DNA of 64,000 nt from contig JABCZR010000011.1 of assembly GCA_013289585.1 (NCBI GenBank), positions 1 to 64,000 of the forward strand, in the 5' to 3' direction. Of the stretch, positions 16,132 through 26,305 are shown piece after piece. The position numbers and the translations under genes are program-made. Source of the DNA: Acidobacteriota bacterium (lineage in GTDB: Bacteria > Acidobacteriota > Terriglobia > Acidiferrales > UBA7541). Numbering within the stretch: the first letter of the stretch is position 1; every line of letters begins with the position of its first letter. The notes under the pieces are model-generated. The model was not told the origin of the DNA, ran no database searches, and saw nothing but the letters and a program-made list of their open reading frames with translations.

Positions 16132-18981
16132 TTATCTTGCCGAAACGCGGTCGAGCGTCTCGCGGACTTTTTGTGTAAGCGCCTGGGGCGTGAATGGTTT
16201 TTGCAGGAACGAAATACCTTCTTCGAGAGTGCCATCCTCTGCGATCACGTTGTAGGTATAACCGGACATATATAGAACGCGAAGATGGGGATGACGCGCA
16301 GTAAGCCGCTTGGCAAGTTCGCGTCCGCTGATTCCGGGCATCACTACATCGGTGAGCAAGAGATGAATTTCCCCGCGGTGGCTTCCAGCCAGGCGCTCCG
16401 CGTCCTGCGGATTCAGGGCCTCCAGGATGGAATATCCGCGGCCGGCCAGAACCATGCGGGTCAGCTCTCGAACGGCAGGTTCGTCCTCCACTAACAGGAT
16501 CGTCTCGTTGCCATTGCGAGCGGGAGCTCCGGGAGCTTCCACGGTCGACGCGGCCTCGACGCGATCATCGACTCGCGGCAGATAAACTTTGAAGCTTGTA
16601 CCTTTTCCAGGCTCGCTGTACACCCAGATATATCCGCCGCTCTGCTTGACGATGCCATAAACGGTGGACAGTCCTAGACCCGTGCCGCGACCGCTCTCCT
16701 TGGTAGTATAGAAAGGCTCGAAAATGTGAGCGACCGTGTCGGCTGCCATGCCGATGCCGGTGTCGGTGACGGCGAGCATGACGTAGCGGCCGGGGCGCAC
16801 AGTGGCGTGATCCTGCGCGTAGGTCTCGTCGAGCTCGACATTTGAGGTTTCAATGAGAATCCTGCCGCCCTTGGGCATGGCATCGCGCGCGTTTACCACC
16901 AGATTCATGATGACCTGCTCGATCTGGCCAGGATCGGCTTTGACCGCGCCAATATCTTTCCCCACGATGGTTTTCATTTCGATGACTTCGGCAAGCAGGC
17001 GGCGCAAGAGCTTGTCCAGATTCAGAACGATGCTGTTGAGATCGAGTACTTTTGGTTTCAGGACCTGCTTGCGGCTGAAGGCCAGCAACTGCCGCACCAG
17101 CGCTCCCGCCCGCTCGGAAGCATCCCCGATGTGTTGCAAATCGCCGCGCAGCTCCGGCTGACTCGCGGCGCGATTCGTGGCCATTTCCACATAGCCCTTG
17201 ATGATGGTGAGAAGATTGTTGAAGTCGTGCGCGATGCCGCCGGCGAGCCGTCCGACGGCTTCCATCCTCCGCGCTTGCTGCAACTGATTCTCCAGCGCTT
17301 TCCGCTCGGTGATATCAACGATGATGCCTTCCATCAGCGGATGGTTATCGCTTCCGGGAACCACCACGGCAGTGTCACTGACCCAGATGATCTGGCCGTC
17401 CTTGCGCACGATGCGGTATTCGGCCTGAAAGCTCCGGGCGCTGATGCACGCTTCTTCTGCCGCTTTGACGATTGGGTGATCTTCCTCGGGAATGAAGCGA
17501 ATCCACTGAGCCGATCCGGAAAGCCATTCGTCCGGCGTATAGCCAAAGATAGATTCGACTTGTGGGCTGACGTAGTGCCACACACCATGGAGGCCGAGTT
17601 CGGCAATGTAACTGACGGCCGCCACCTGTTCGATCAGCGTACGGTATTTCGCTTCCGTCTCCGTACGGGCACGTTCGGTAGCCAGGCGTTCGGTAATGTC
17701 ACGGGCCACGCACACGGTGCCGCCTTGAGGCATGACCGTAATGGTCATTTCGATGGGAATCCTGTTGCCGTCCCGACGGCGCAGAGAAACTTGTCCCGAC
17801 CACTTGCCGGATTTTGCGAGCACTTCGCGAATCTGCTCCTCGAGGAGAGCGACGTCGCGGCGATCGTAGATCTCTCGCCACGTTTTGCCGAGCAGCATTC
17901 GCGGGTGTTCAATTGCCAGCATCCTGGCGAAAGCGGAGTTCGCGTAGACCACTTCCCCAGGCGCCTTAAGAATGGAAATGCCGTCAGCTGCCGCTTCCAT
18001 CGCGAGAGTGTGCTGCTGGGTTACGTCGGAGCTCTGCGCAAAGCGGAATTCGCTCAAGCCCAGTCTGGCGGCAAAACACAGAATCGAAATGCCCAGAAGC
18101 GAAAAGCGGACGAGGCGCCATTCTGATCCAATCTGGGAAATTTGCAAAAGCACAATGAGCGGTCCGAGAGCCAGCGTAGCGTTCGTGAGCATCAACTCCC
18201 CAAACGTTTTTGCCCGCAGCCGTACGGCTGGTTCCGCCACAGGGTAGGGCCGCCACTGTGCCGCCCACAATGCGCCGACCAGAAGCGGGAGCGTCCAAGC
18301 CAGGTCCAGGAATGTTCCGGTCGGTGACGGCCTCACGCTCTGCACATAGGCTGCAAAGGATGGGCCCGCGCTGGAAGCCAGGAGGTAGACTGCAAGCCCA
18401 ACATACAATTTGCGAATGTGCGGAGCCCGCGCGCGCACCGCCTGAAGCAGCGCCAGAGCGACAAGCAGAAGATCTTCCGTAGTCTTTACGCGGACACCCA
18501 GCAACATCGCGGCCGGAGCCTCAAAATGCCGCGCTGGCAGATAATAGAATTGAAGCAGGATCAGGAAGAAGACGATGGCAATCTGAATGAAATCAAGGAT
18601 GGATTCCGCATCGAGCGACGATGCATCTTTTTCGTGATCAAGAAACAGCGCCATGGCAAGAAACATGTTCTGCATGCCAAACAGAATGCGCACGATGGAA
18701 GTCGTGGGGGGAGGCGTATGCCAGGCAATTTCGTGGTACATCCAGCCGATATTCGCGGCCGCCCAAATGACGAAGCTGATGGAGACGAGTAGCCAAAAAG
18801 GGCGGCTCAGGCCCTGCCCACGGCGGTGCGCCTGGTAAGCCGTCACGGCAGCAAAGGCGCACGCGGAGATTTGCAAGCAGTTCGCGAGGAACGTGCCGAG
18901 CGCAGACGTTCCCAAGGTCGTGGCTTCGCAGACGTGTAGCGCGACGATTAAAAGCGCAAGAAGTAAGGGTTTACGGGGCAT
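16132..18981 (-). CDS. Membrane-bound hybrid sensor histidine kinase
   Basis: 949 residues. The N-terminal third (1-310) holds about eight hydrophobic helices of a MASE-like sensor. Two PAS domains follow (about 325-430 and 442-560; the second closes IIVDITERK). The HisKA domain carries phospho-acceptor His585 in GGIAHDFNNLLTI, and the HATPase domain has the N box near 697, DTGIGM at 740 and GRGTGLGLSTVYG. A C-terminal receiver (about 826-945) has Asp878 in LLLTDVVMPG and Lys928. This set-up gives internal phosphotransfer from His585 to Asp878; the final partner is unknown. The gene stands alone, and no ribosome site is obvious before its ATG. Confidence 0.95.
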   Translation of the reverse strand: MPRKPLLLALLIVALHVCEATTLGTSALGTFLANCLQISACAFAAVTAYQAHRRGQGLSRPFWLLVSISFVIWAAANIGWMYHEIAWHTPPPTTSIVRILFGMQNMFLAMALFLDHEKDASSLDAESILDFIQIAIVFFLILLQFYYLPARHFEAPAAMLLGVRVKTTEDLLLVALALLQAVRARAPHIRKLYVGLAVYLLASSAGPSFAAYVQSVRPSPTGTFLDLAWTLPLLVGALWAAQWRPYPVAEPAVRLRAKTFGELMLTNATLALGPLIVLLQISQIGSEWRLVRFSLLGISILCFAARLGLSEFRFAQSSDVTQQHTLAMEAAADGISILKAPGEVVYANSAFARMLAIEHPRMLLGKTWREIYDRRDVALLEEQIREVLAKSGKWSGQVSLRRRDGNRIPIEMTITVMPQGGTVCVARDITERLATERARTETEAKYRTLIEQVAAVSYIAELGLHGVWHYVSPQVESIFGYTPDEWLSGSAQWIRFIPEEDHPIVKAAEEACISARSFQAEYRIVRKDGQIIWVSDTAVVVPGSDNHPLMEGIIVDITERKALENQLQQARRMEAVGRLAGGIAHDFNNLLTIIKGYVEMATNRAASQPELRGDLQHIGDASERAGALVRQLLAFSRKQVLKPKVLDLNSIVLNLDKLLRRLLAEVIEMKTIVGKDIGAVKADPGQIEQVIMNLVVNARDAMPKGGRILIETSNVELDETYAQDHATVRPGRYVMLAVTDTGIGMAADTVAHIFEPFYTTKESGRGTGLGLSTVYGIVKQSGGYIWVYSEPGKGTSFKVYLPRVDDRVEAASTVEAPGAPARNGNETILLVEDEPAVRELTRMVLAGRGYSILEALNPQDAERLAGSHRGEIHLLLTDVVMPGISGRELAKRLTARHPHLRVLYMSGYTYNVIAEDGTLEEGISFLQKPFTPQALTQKVRETLDRVSAR

Positions 18982-19239
18982 TCTTGGCCGTTCTTTCGCG
19001 ATGCAGACAGTCCTTTTCCTGAATTCAGTTTATTGGAATCTTCTAAGGAACAAGCCCGCCAGTGTGGATGCGTGCCCTGGCAGGCACGGGGCAGAATTAC
19101 CGCACTCGAAATCTTGCCGATTCACAACCTGCTGATTCGAACGCGAGTGACTCTACGGATCCGCTCGTGGGCAGTCCCTCAACAATTCGTCCCTGAACCG
19201 CTATGTACGGCGATCTTGTGTTTCTAGACTGCGAGATCG

Positions 19240-21039
19240 CTAGCGGCCTTCCAATGGGTAGCGGTCCTGTGACTGGACGGCCGCGGCGACGCGGCGGCGC
19301 AGGGCGATGGTGTCGACCGGCGTACGCTTTGCGAAGCGCTTGAGGACGGCCATCTGTGTGGTGAGCATGTCGCCGTCGTGAACAGCGGCGATGGCGCGCT
19401 TGGCTTCATGCTCGGCGCGCTCGGCGGCATCGCTGATGAAGACGCGTGCCGCGTCGATCATCGTCTGCGTTGCGGATTCGCCCTTCGCCGCGGCAGCTTT
19501 TTGTGCGCGGAGCAGGCAGGACTCCATGGCATATATTTCCATGACCACGTTCGAAAGGGCGCCGATCAATTCCTGTTCGTCGGAGAGCTTTTCGCGGAAT
19601 TTCTGTACGGTGCCGCCGGCCGCCTGCAAGAACATTTTCTTGGCGTTGGCGACCACGCGCGCTTCTGCGGCGAGTACGCCTTCCGGTGCTTCCTCAAACG
19701 ACGGTCCGGCAAGAATCTCGTCCGCGAGCTTCATGGCCGCGGGGATCAGCGGGAGCTGCCCACCCATCGCTCGCTTCATGAGCATCTGGATGATCAGCAT
19801 GCGGTTGATTTCGTTGGTGCCCTCGAATATGCGGTTGATGCGTGAGTCGCGATACGCGCGGCACACGGGATAGTCTTCGTGAAAACCGTAGCCGCCGAAA
19901 ATTTGCACCCCTTCGTCCACCACGAAATCGAGCATTTCGCTGCCGTAAACCTTGGCGATGGAGCTCTCGATGGCGTATTCCTCCAGAACCTTCATCGTAT
20001 TCTGGATTTTGTCGCCGGACCCCGAAGCCGCGGCCATAGCCGCCTCGATATTTCCGGCCGAGCGGTACACCATCGACTCCACCGCGAAAATCTGGATGGC
20101 CATCTCCGCCAGTTTTTCCTTCATCAAGCCGAACTCACCAATCTGCTTGCCAAAGGCTTTGCGCTCCTTCGCGTACTTTGAAGAAGTCATAAGCACATAC
20201 TTCGAGCCGCCGACGGCGGAAGCGCCCAGGGTGAAGCGTCCGGCGTTCAAAATGTTGAAAGCCACAATGTGTCCGCGACCGATTTCGTGCAGCAGGTTTT
20301 CCTTCGGGACCTTGCAGTTTTCCAGAAAAATCGGTGTCGTCGAACTGCCGTGGATTCCCATCTTGTGCTCTTCATTGCCGGGCTTGAATCCGGGGAAGGT
20401 GCGCTCTACGATGAACGCTGTGAATTTGTCGCCGTCAATCTTCGCAAACACGATGTAGATATCGGCGAAGCCGCCGTTGGTAATCCACATCTTTTGCCCA
20501 TTCAGAATATAGTGCGTGCCTTCGGGGTTGAGCTGCGCTCGCGTCAGCGAATTCTGCGCGTCGGACCCTGCCTGCGGCTCGGAAAGACAGTACGCGCCAA
20601 TCCATTCCCCGGTAGCGAGCTTCGGCAGATATTTTTTCTTCTGTGCTTCTGTCCCGAAGTAAACGATAGGCAAGGTGCCAATGCCAGCGTGGGCGCCATG
20701 CGTCACCGCAAAGCCGCCGTAGATCGAAAGTTTTTCCGTGAGGACGGTAGTGGCAATCTTATCGAGGCCTGCGCCGCCATACTCTTCCGGGACCCCGCCG
20801 CCCATCAAGCCGACTTCGCCGCCTTTTTTCACCAACTCGGGCATCAAACCGGGCTTTTTATTCTCGAGATCTTTGATGAGCGGGAAAACTTCCTTGAGCA
20901 CAAACTCCTCGGCGGTCTGGCCGATCAGCTTCTGATCGTCGGTCAAATCCGCGGGCGTGAAGACGTCGCCGGGCTGCGCCGATTCCAGCAGAAAACTGCC
21001 GCCTTTTGCCGCGGGCTTGGTGAGAGTAGCCGTCGCCAT
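19240..21039 (-). CDS. Acyl-CoA dehydrogenase with C-terminal extension
   Basis: 599 residues. The FAD-dependent acyl-CoA dehydrogenase core covers about 25-430, with the flavin/substrate motifs GAYCLSEPQAGSDAQ and WITNGGFADIYIVFAKI and the catalytic-base region RINRIFEGTNEINR. The remaining 170 residues form a helical C-terminal domain, as in VLCAD and ACAD9-type enzymes, which usually act on long chains. It would catalyse the first step of fatty-acid beta-oxidation, passing electrons to ETF. No other beta-oxidation gene is adjacent; a thiolase lies at 34138. AGGAG upstream of the ATG supports this start. Confidence 0.95.
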   Translation of the reverse strand: MATATLTKPAAKGGSFLLESAQPGDVFTPADLTDDQKLIGQTAEEFVLKEVFPLIKDLENKKPGLMPELVKKGGEVGLMGGGVPEEYGGAGLDKIATTVLTEKLSIYGGFAVTHGAHAGIGTLPIVYFGTEAQKKKYLPKLATGEWIGAYCLSEPQAGSDAQNSLTRAQLNPEGTHYILNGQKMWITNGGFADIYIVFAKIDGDKFTAFIVERTFPGFKPGNEEHKMGIHGSSTTPIFLENCKVPKENLLHEIGRGHIVAFNILNAGRFTLGASAVGGSKYVLMTSSKYAKERKAFGKQIGEFGLMKEKLAEMAIQIFAVESMVYRSAGNIEAAMAAASGSGDKIQNTMKVLEEYAIESSIAKVYGSEMLDFVVDEGVQIFGGYGFHEDYPVCRAYRDSRINRIFEGTNEINRMLIIQMLMKRAMGGQLPLIPAAMKLADEILAGPSFEEAPEGVLAAEARVVANAKKMFLQAAGGTVQKFREKLSDEQELIGALSNVVMEIYAMESCLLRAQKAAAAKGESATQTMIDAARVFISDAAERAEHEAKRAIAAVHDGDMLTTQMAVLKRFAKRTPVDTIALRRRVAAAVQSQDRYPLEGR

Positions 21040-21285
21040 ATGGGGTCGCTCCTAGAAGGGAATGGCTGCAAACACGATTCGGTCAAGCGCTTGTCTGAGG
21101 CGGGTAGCACCAACCGTATCGACCCATTTTACTCCTGCCGAACGGCGCAGTAAACACCGTTAAATTGCCTGTATCGGAATCATTTTCCATCATGGTGCGA
21201 TACTCCGGCTCACGTTCCGAAAGTGGCGAGCAAGCCAATTCGGGGTATAATCCACGACCATTCCACGCATCACTGAGGAACTCTG

Positions 21286-23259
21286 ATGAAGTCGATTTCT
21301 TGCGTTCGCGCCCTAACTTTGCTCTCAACCTTACTCGGCGTTCTCGTTTTCGCTTGTACCTCTGTGGCTCAGACTCCGCCGCCATCACCTGCCACATCCT
21401 TGCCCAGCGAATCGCCCGCCCAATTCACACCCGTCACCACGAGTTTCGATTACATCCGGCGTGACGTGATGATCCCCATGCGCGACGGGGTGAAGCTCCA
21501 CACGGTCATTCTCGTCCCCAAAGGTGCCAAGAACGAGCCCATCCTCCTCACCCGCACGCCATATGACGCGACTGATCTCACCACTCATGAGCACAGCTCG
21601 CATCTCGGGCCCAGCCTCCATGGCTATGACAACGTCCTCGAAGTGATCCTCGAAGGCGGCTACATCCGCGTTGTTCAGGATGTCCGCGGCAAATATGGTT
21701 CCGAAGGCGACTACGTGATGAACCGCCCGCTCCGCGGCCCGCTCAATCCCACGAGCGTCGATCACGCCACGGATACCTACGACACTATCGATTGGCTGGT
21801 GAAAAATATCCCGGAGAGCAATGGCAAGGTCGGCATCCTCGGCATTTCTTACGACGGTTTCTTGCCGTTGATGGCGCTGATCAATCCGCATCCCGCGCTC
21901 AAGGTCTCTGTGCCGATGAATCCCATGGTGGACGGCTGGATGGGCGATGACTGGTTTCACTACGGCGCTTTTCGCGAGCTGAACCTGCATTATATCTACG
22001 AACAGGATGCTACGCGCAAGAATGACGAGCTTTGGTGGACCAGCAACTACGACGATTACGATATGTATCTGCAAGCCGGCTCGGCGGGCGAACTCGGGCG
22101 CCGCCGAGGCCTCGAACAAGTTGGCTTCTGGCAAAAGCTTCTTGCTCATCCGGCGTATGACAGCTTTTGGCAGCAGCAAGCCATGGACAAAATCCTTGCC
22201 GGGCAGCCGCTCAAAGTTCCGACGATGCTCGTAGACAGCTTCTGGGATCAGGAAGATATTTATGGCGCCATGGCGGTCTATAAAGCGATCAAGCCTAAAG
22301 ACACAAACAATGACATGGTATTTCTTGTCATGGGTCCCTGGCACCACGGGCAGGAAATCAGAGATGGCAGTTCACTGGGCGCAGTGAAATTCGACAGCGA
22401 CACCGGGTTGTATTTCCGCAGAGAAATTCTCGCGCCCTTCCTGGCGCACTATTTGAAAGACGGCGCGCCCGAGAGCAATGTCGCGCCAGTGACCGCGTTC
22501 GAAACCGGCACAAACACCTGGCGGCGTTTGCCGGCGTGGCCCGCCGGGTGCGTCAGCGGCTGCACTGTGAAACCAACGCCGCTCTACCTCAATCCCGGAT
22601 TGCAATTAAGCTTCACCGCGCCTGCGGCGGGCGGAGCTCCCTTCGAGGAATATGTTTCCGATCCCGCCAAGCCCGTGCCCTTTAGCGGGCGTCCCAGCCA
22701 TCCCGTCGGTTTTGCCGGCAATGTGCCGTGGAGGGAATGGCTCGTTGATGACCAGCGTGGAGTCTCCGGCCGTCCCGACGTCATCTCATTCGTATCTGAC
22801 ACGCTGACCGCCCCGATGAAAATCAGCGGCCAACCAGTCGCCAACTTGATTGCTTCCACCAGCGGCACTGATTCCGACTGGGTCGTCAAGCTAATCGATC
22901 TTTACCCCGACGAAGTCGGCGCGCAACAAGAAATGGGCGGCTATCAACTCATGGTTGCCGCCGACATTTTCCGTGGCCGCTACCGCGAAAGTTTCGAAAC
23001 GCCGAAGGCACTCGCGTCAGATAAGCCGCTGCTCTATCGCTTCGCGCTTCCTACTGCGAATCACGTCTTCCCGCCCGGCCATCGCATCATGGTCCAGATC
23101 CAGTCCACTTGGTTCCCGCTCTACGACCGCAATCCACAAACTTTCGTCCCCAACATTTTCTGGGCCAAGCCCAACGACTTCCGCAAAGCCACCCAACGCA
23201 TCTACCACGCCCCCGGCCAAGCCACCTTCATCGAACTGCCCTTGGTCTCCGCGCCGTAA
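21286..23259 (+). CDS. Exported CocE/NonD-family hydrolase
   Basis: 657 residues with a signal peptide (about 1-29, ending TSVAQ). The alpha/beta-hydrolase part carries RTPYD (residue 90), VVQDVRGKYGSEG and the nucleophile Ser188 in GILGISYDG. The acid is likely Asp in MLVDSFWDQED and the base His in MGPWHHG. A C-terminal jelly-roll domain (about 430-650, including FVSDTLTAPMKISGQPV) matches the PepX C-terminal region. The family includes alpha-amino-acid ester hydrolases, cocaine esterase and X-prolyl dipeptidyl peptidase; RTPY and GxSYxG fit the amino-acid ester hydrolase side. Probably periplasmic. GAGGA precedes the ATG. Confidence 0.93.
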   Translation: MKSISCVRALTLLSTLLGVLVFACTSVAQTPPPSPATSLPSESPAQFTPVTTSFDYIRRDVMIPMRDGVKLHTVILVPKGAKNEPILLTRTPYDATDLTTHEHSSHLGPSLHGYDNVLEVILEGGYIRVVQDVRGKYGSEGDYVMNRPLRGPLNPTSVDHATDTYDTIDWLVKNIPESNGKVGILGISYDGFLPLMALINPHPALKVSVPMNPMVDGWMGDDWFHYGAFRELNLHYIYEQDATRKNDELWWTSNYDDYDMYLQAGSAGELGRRRGLEQVGFWQKLLAHPAYDSFWQQQAMDKILAGQPLKVPTMLVDSFWDQEDIYGAMAVYKAIKPKDTNNDMVFLVMGPWHHGQEIRDGSSLGAVKFDSDTGLYFRREILAPFLAHYLKDGAPESNVAPVTAFETGTNTWRRLPAWPAGCVSGCTVKPTPLYLNPGLQLSFTAPAAGGAPFEEYVSDPAKPVPFSGRPSHPVGFAGNVPWREWLVDDQRGVSGRPDVISFVSDTLTAPMKISGQPVANLIASTSGTDSDWVVKLIDLYPDEVGAQQEMGGYQLMVAADIFRGRYRESFETPKALASDKPLLYRFALPTANHVFPPGHRIMVQIQSTWFPLYDRNPQTFVPNIFWAKPNDFRKATQRIYHAPGQATFIELPLVSAP

Positions 23260-23337
23260 GATCTGCATTTGGGGACGCGCTACCTCTTGAACCTTATATT
23301 TTGTAGGGCCTGCCTCTGAGTCGGATCGCTCTCCTCT

Positions 23338-24663
23338 TTAATCTGGTGCCTCGCTCAGGTATTCAATCTCCGCCAGTCTGCGCCGCAGGAATCGCCGTTC
23401 GATGTCATTAGTCGCGAGCGTCAGAGCGTGCCGATACGCTTCTGCCGCTTCGGGCTTTCGTCCAAGACGCCGCAACAGATTTGCTCGTGCGGCGGGAAGT
23501 AGGTGAAATTCTCCCAGCTCCTCTCGCTGCTCAAGTTCGTCAAGTAGCGCCAGCCCCTGTTCGAGGGAGCGAGCCATTGCCACTGCCACCGCTCGGTTCA
23601 CTTCGATCACGGGCGATGCGTGCGTTCTCAAAAGTGCGTCATACAGAGCCGCAATCTGTGGCCAGTCCGTATCCTTCGCGGTTTTTGCATTGGCATGCAG
23701 CGCCGCGATCGCAGCTTGCAGAGCGTATACGCCCACGGCTCCGTGTCGCAGCGCCGTTTCCACCAGTTTCGTTCCTTCTTCAATCTGCTCCTGGTGCCAA
23801 AGACTGCGGTCCTGTTCATCCAGCAATACCAGATCGCCGCCTGCGCTCACGCGCGCGTCGCGTCGTGAATCGTGCAGCAACATTAGGCCCAGCAGTGCCT
23901 GCGCCTCTGCCTGCTGAGGAAGAAGTCCAGACAGGACACGCCCCAGCCGGATAGCTTCCGCGCAGAGTTCCCGCCGGACCAGCGCATCGCCACTGCTGGC
24001 TAAATAGCCTTCATTAAATATCAGATAAACGACCAGCAGCACGCCATCCAGCCGGTCGCGTAACTCTTCCTGCGAAGGCACTCGATAGGGAATCCCCGCT
24101 TCGCGAATTTTCCCCTTCGCCCGCACCAGGCGCTGGGCCATCGTGGCCACGGGAACCAGAAACGCCCGCGAAATTTCTTCGGTCGTGATTCCACAAACAG
24201 TTCGAAGCGTAAGCGCCACCCGCGCTTCCATCGGCAGCGATGGGTGACAGCAGGTGAAGATCAAGCGCAACCGGTCATCCGAAAGCATTTGTTCTTCCCG
24301 ACCGCTCTCCGGCTGCACGGCAAGCTCAGCGGCCTTCGCAATCTCTTCCGCCTTGCGTTCGAATCGTTGGCCGCGCCGCAGCCTGTCAATAGCCTTGTGC
24401 CGCGCCGTGCTGACCAGCCAGGCGCGCGGATTCGCCGGCGTTCCCTCCGCGGGCCATTTCTGCAGCGCAACCGCATAGGCTTCCTGCAGCATCTCCTCCG
24501 CCAGGTCAAAATCTCCCAGCAGACGAATCAATGTCGCCAGAATCCGTCCCGACTCCTCGCGATGCAGTTTTTCAAAATCCATGAGGAAGGAAGTTCGGCG
24601 CCGTTCTTTGCCCCAGCGCTTCGTCGCACTCAACGCAAAGAGCGTTGCGCCGTTTCGGAACAT
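23338..24663 (-). CDS. ECF42-type RNA polymerase sigma factor with TPR-like C-terminus
   Basis: 441 residues from ATG 24663; ATG 24582 (MDFEKLHREE) would give 414 and matches the usual family start. Region 2 (about 30-100) shows LGDFDLAEEMLQEAYAVALQKW and NPRAWLVSTARHKAIDRLRR; region 4 (about 125-200) shows LTLRTVCGITTEEISRAF. A long C-terminal DUF6596/TPR-like part (about 210-440) contains LIFNEGYLASSGD and LLHDSRRDAR, typical of ECF42. ECF42 sigmas have no anti-sigma factor and are encoded next to a YCII/DGPF protein, as here (16 nt upstream). They are thought to direct DGPF-gene transcription. Confidence 0.93.
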   Translation of the reverse strand: MFRNGATLFALSATKRWGKERRRTSFLMDFEKLHREESGRILATLIRLLGDFDLAEEMLQEAYAVALQKWPAEGTPANPRAWLVSTARHKAIDRLRRGQRFERKAEEIAKAAELAVQPESGREEQMLSDDRLRLIFTCCHPSLPMEARVALTLRTVCGITTEEISRAFLVPVATMAQRLVRAKGKIREAGIPYRVPSQEELRDRLDGVLLVVYLIFNEGYLASSGDALVRRELCAEAIRLGRVLSGLLPQQAEAQALLGLMLLHDSRRDARVSAGGDLVLLDEQDRSLWHQEQIEEGTKLVETALRHGAVGVYALQAAIAALHANAKTAKDTDWPQIAALYDALLRTHASPVIEVNRAVAVAMARSLEQGLALLDELEQREELGEFHLLPAARANLLRRLGRKPEAAEAYRHALTLATNDIERRFLRRRLAEIEYLSEAPD

Positions 24664-24679
24664 TTAACGATCGTGAATT

Positions 24680-25045
24680 CTACGCTTGCACTGCTTTCCC
24701 GCGAACCGCAATCGGACGCACCTCAATCGTCCCGTTGCGGGCCGAGGGAATCCGCGCCGCGATGGCGATGGCTTCGTCCAAATCATCGGCATTCACAAGA
24801 AAATAGCCGGCTAGTTGCTCCTTGGTTTCCGCAAACGGCCCGTCCGTCACCACACGTTTGCCTTCACGTACCCTGACCGTCGTCGCCACGGTCGTTGGCA
24901 AAAGCTGGTTGCCGCCCACAAACTTGCCCTTTGCGGACAGCTCTTCTCTCAATTGCCCATATTCCTGGTAGATGGCAGCCAAGCCCGTCTCACTTGTTTT
25001 CTCAAATCCCGCTTCCGAGTGATAAATCAGCATCAGGTATTGCAT
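24680..25045 (-). CDS. YCII-related DGPF-domain protein
   Basis: 121 residues, one YCII/DGPF domain: MQYLMLIYHSE at the start, the signature VTDGPFAETKEQLAGYFLVNADDLDEA (split across residues about 66-92), and IEVRPI at the end. The fold is a dimeric ferredoxin-like barrel. Biochemical function is unknown; genes of this type are the usual partner and probable target of ECF42 sigma factors. AGGAGG lies eight bases before the ATG. Its stop is 16 nt before the sigma gene, and the pirin gene ends 51 nt upstream, so pirin, YCII and sigma probably form one transcript. Confidence 0.93.
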   Translation of the reverse strand: MQYLMLIYHSEAGFEKTSETGLAAIYQEYGQLREELSAKGKFVGGNQLLPTTVATTVRVREGKRVVTDGPFAETKEQLAGYFLVNADDLDEAIAIAARIPSARNGTIEVRPIAVRGKAVQA

Positions 25046-25096
25046 GGTCTTGCCTCCTGCAGGTTAGTCGAACGGAAACCCCCAAAATCGACAACT

Positions 25097-26020
25097 CTAT
25101 CCGCCCGCTCCCCCCGCCTTCTGCTTCAGAAACGTTCCTTTATCAAGCTCATGGAATGCTTGCCGCAGCTGTTCCTGCGTGTTCATCACGATCGGGCCGT
25201 ACCACGCCACGGGCTCTTCCAGCGGCTTGCCGGATACCAGCAGAAACCGGATGCCCTCCTCGCCCGCCTGCACCATCAACTCGTCGCCGCTATCGAACAG
25301 CACCAGCGAGCGGTTGTCCGCTTCCGCGGGAGGCTTCGTGTCTGCCCAGCTCACCGGCTCCGTCGGCACCGACAACGGTTCTGACGCGTTGCAGAATTTT
25401 CCGTCTCCCGCAAAAACGTACGCGAAGGCGTGCCGCGTCATTCCCACTGGCAATGTCTTCCTCCGCCCAGGCGGCACGGACACATCCAGATAAATGGGAT
25501 CGGCGGCGATGCCATCTACGGGCCCGGTCTTCCCCCAGAATTTCCCGCAAACCACGCGCACCTGCGTCCCATCGTCGTCCTTGATCTCCGGAATTTCCGG
25601 TGCCTTCACCTCTTGATAGCGCGGCGGCGTCATTTTCAGCGACGACGGCAGATTCGCCCACAACTGAAACCCGTGCATCCGCCCGGCGTGGTCGCCCTTA
25701 GGCATTTCCTGGTGAATGATCCCGCTTCCCGCCGTCATCCACTGCACATCTCCAGCGGCGATCGCACCGTGGTTCCCCATGCTGTCGCCGTGTTCCACCG
25801 TCCCCGCCAGTACATACGTGATCGTCTCGATCCCGCGGTGTGGATGCCACGGAAATCCCGCCAGATAATCCTCCGGGACATCGTTGCGAAAATCATCCAG
25901 CAGCAAAAACGGATCAAACTCCGTTGTATTCCCAAAGCCAAACGCGCGCCTTAGGTGCACTCCCGCCCCCTCCATCGTCGGCTTGGACTTGATCAACCGC
26001 TTCACTGGCCGTATTGACAT
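25097..26020 (-). CDS. Pirin-family bicupin protein
   Basis: 307 residues from ATG 26020, supported by AAAGGAGA just upstream; the frame stays open for 52 more codons without family-like sequence. The N-terminal cupin has all four expected metal ligands: His59 and His61 in FPWHPHRG, His103 and Glu105 in GSGIIHQEMP. The C-terminal cupin (about 185-290) is typical of pirins. Bacterial pirins of this form (YhhW-like) can have quercetinase (dioxygenase) activity with a bound metal; others act in redox regulation. It is the first gene of the likely pirin-YCII-ECF42 transcript. Confidence 0.93.
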   Translation of the reverse strand: MSIRPVKRLIKSKPTMEGAGVHLRRAFGFGNTTEFDPFLLLDDFRNDVPEDYLAGFPWHPHRGIETITYVLAGTVEHGDSMGNHGAIAAGDVQWMTAGSGIIHQEMPKGDHAGRMHGFQLWANLPSSLKMTPPRYQEVKAPEIPEIKDDDGTQVRVVCGKFWGKTGPVDGIAADPIYLDVSVPPGRRKTLPVGMTRHAFAYVFAGDGKFCNASEPLSVPTEPVSWADTKPPAEADNRSLVLFDSGDELMVQAGEEGIRFLLVSGKPLEEPVAWYGPIVMNTQEQLRQAFHELDKGTFLKQKAGGAGG

Positions 26021-26305
26021 GGCTATCTCCTTTACCGCTATCGAGAGTCTACCGATTGGATGCCTCAACGCCAACTCTTGGCAAGAATGGAAGAGCATGG
26101 GCTTTCTGCGGTCTAGGGGGGATGGCGCTCTCCCCCTGCCACCACGCAACTCCTTACTGCTCACTCGTTCAAACAAGCTCCACGCCGTGGTAATCCCGCA
26201 GTAACAATCCTCACTTATCCTGTTTCCCGGCGGCTCGCCTGCGCCTGTATAAGGACAATTTCGTTCGTTTCAATTTTGAAATCATCCAAATCCCTGGAGG
26301 AGATA

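Noticed and set aside
23338-23500. Possible CRISPR or tRNA-like structure between CocE and the sigma gene
   Set aside because: No direct repeats or cloverleaf pairing was found; the area is the 3' end of the sigma gene.
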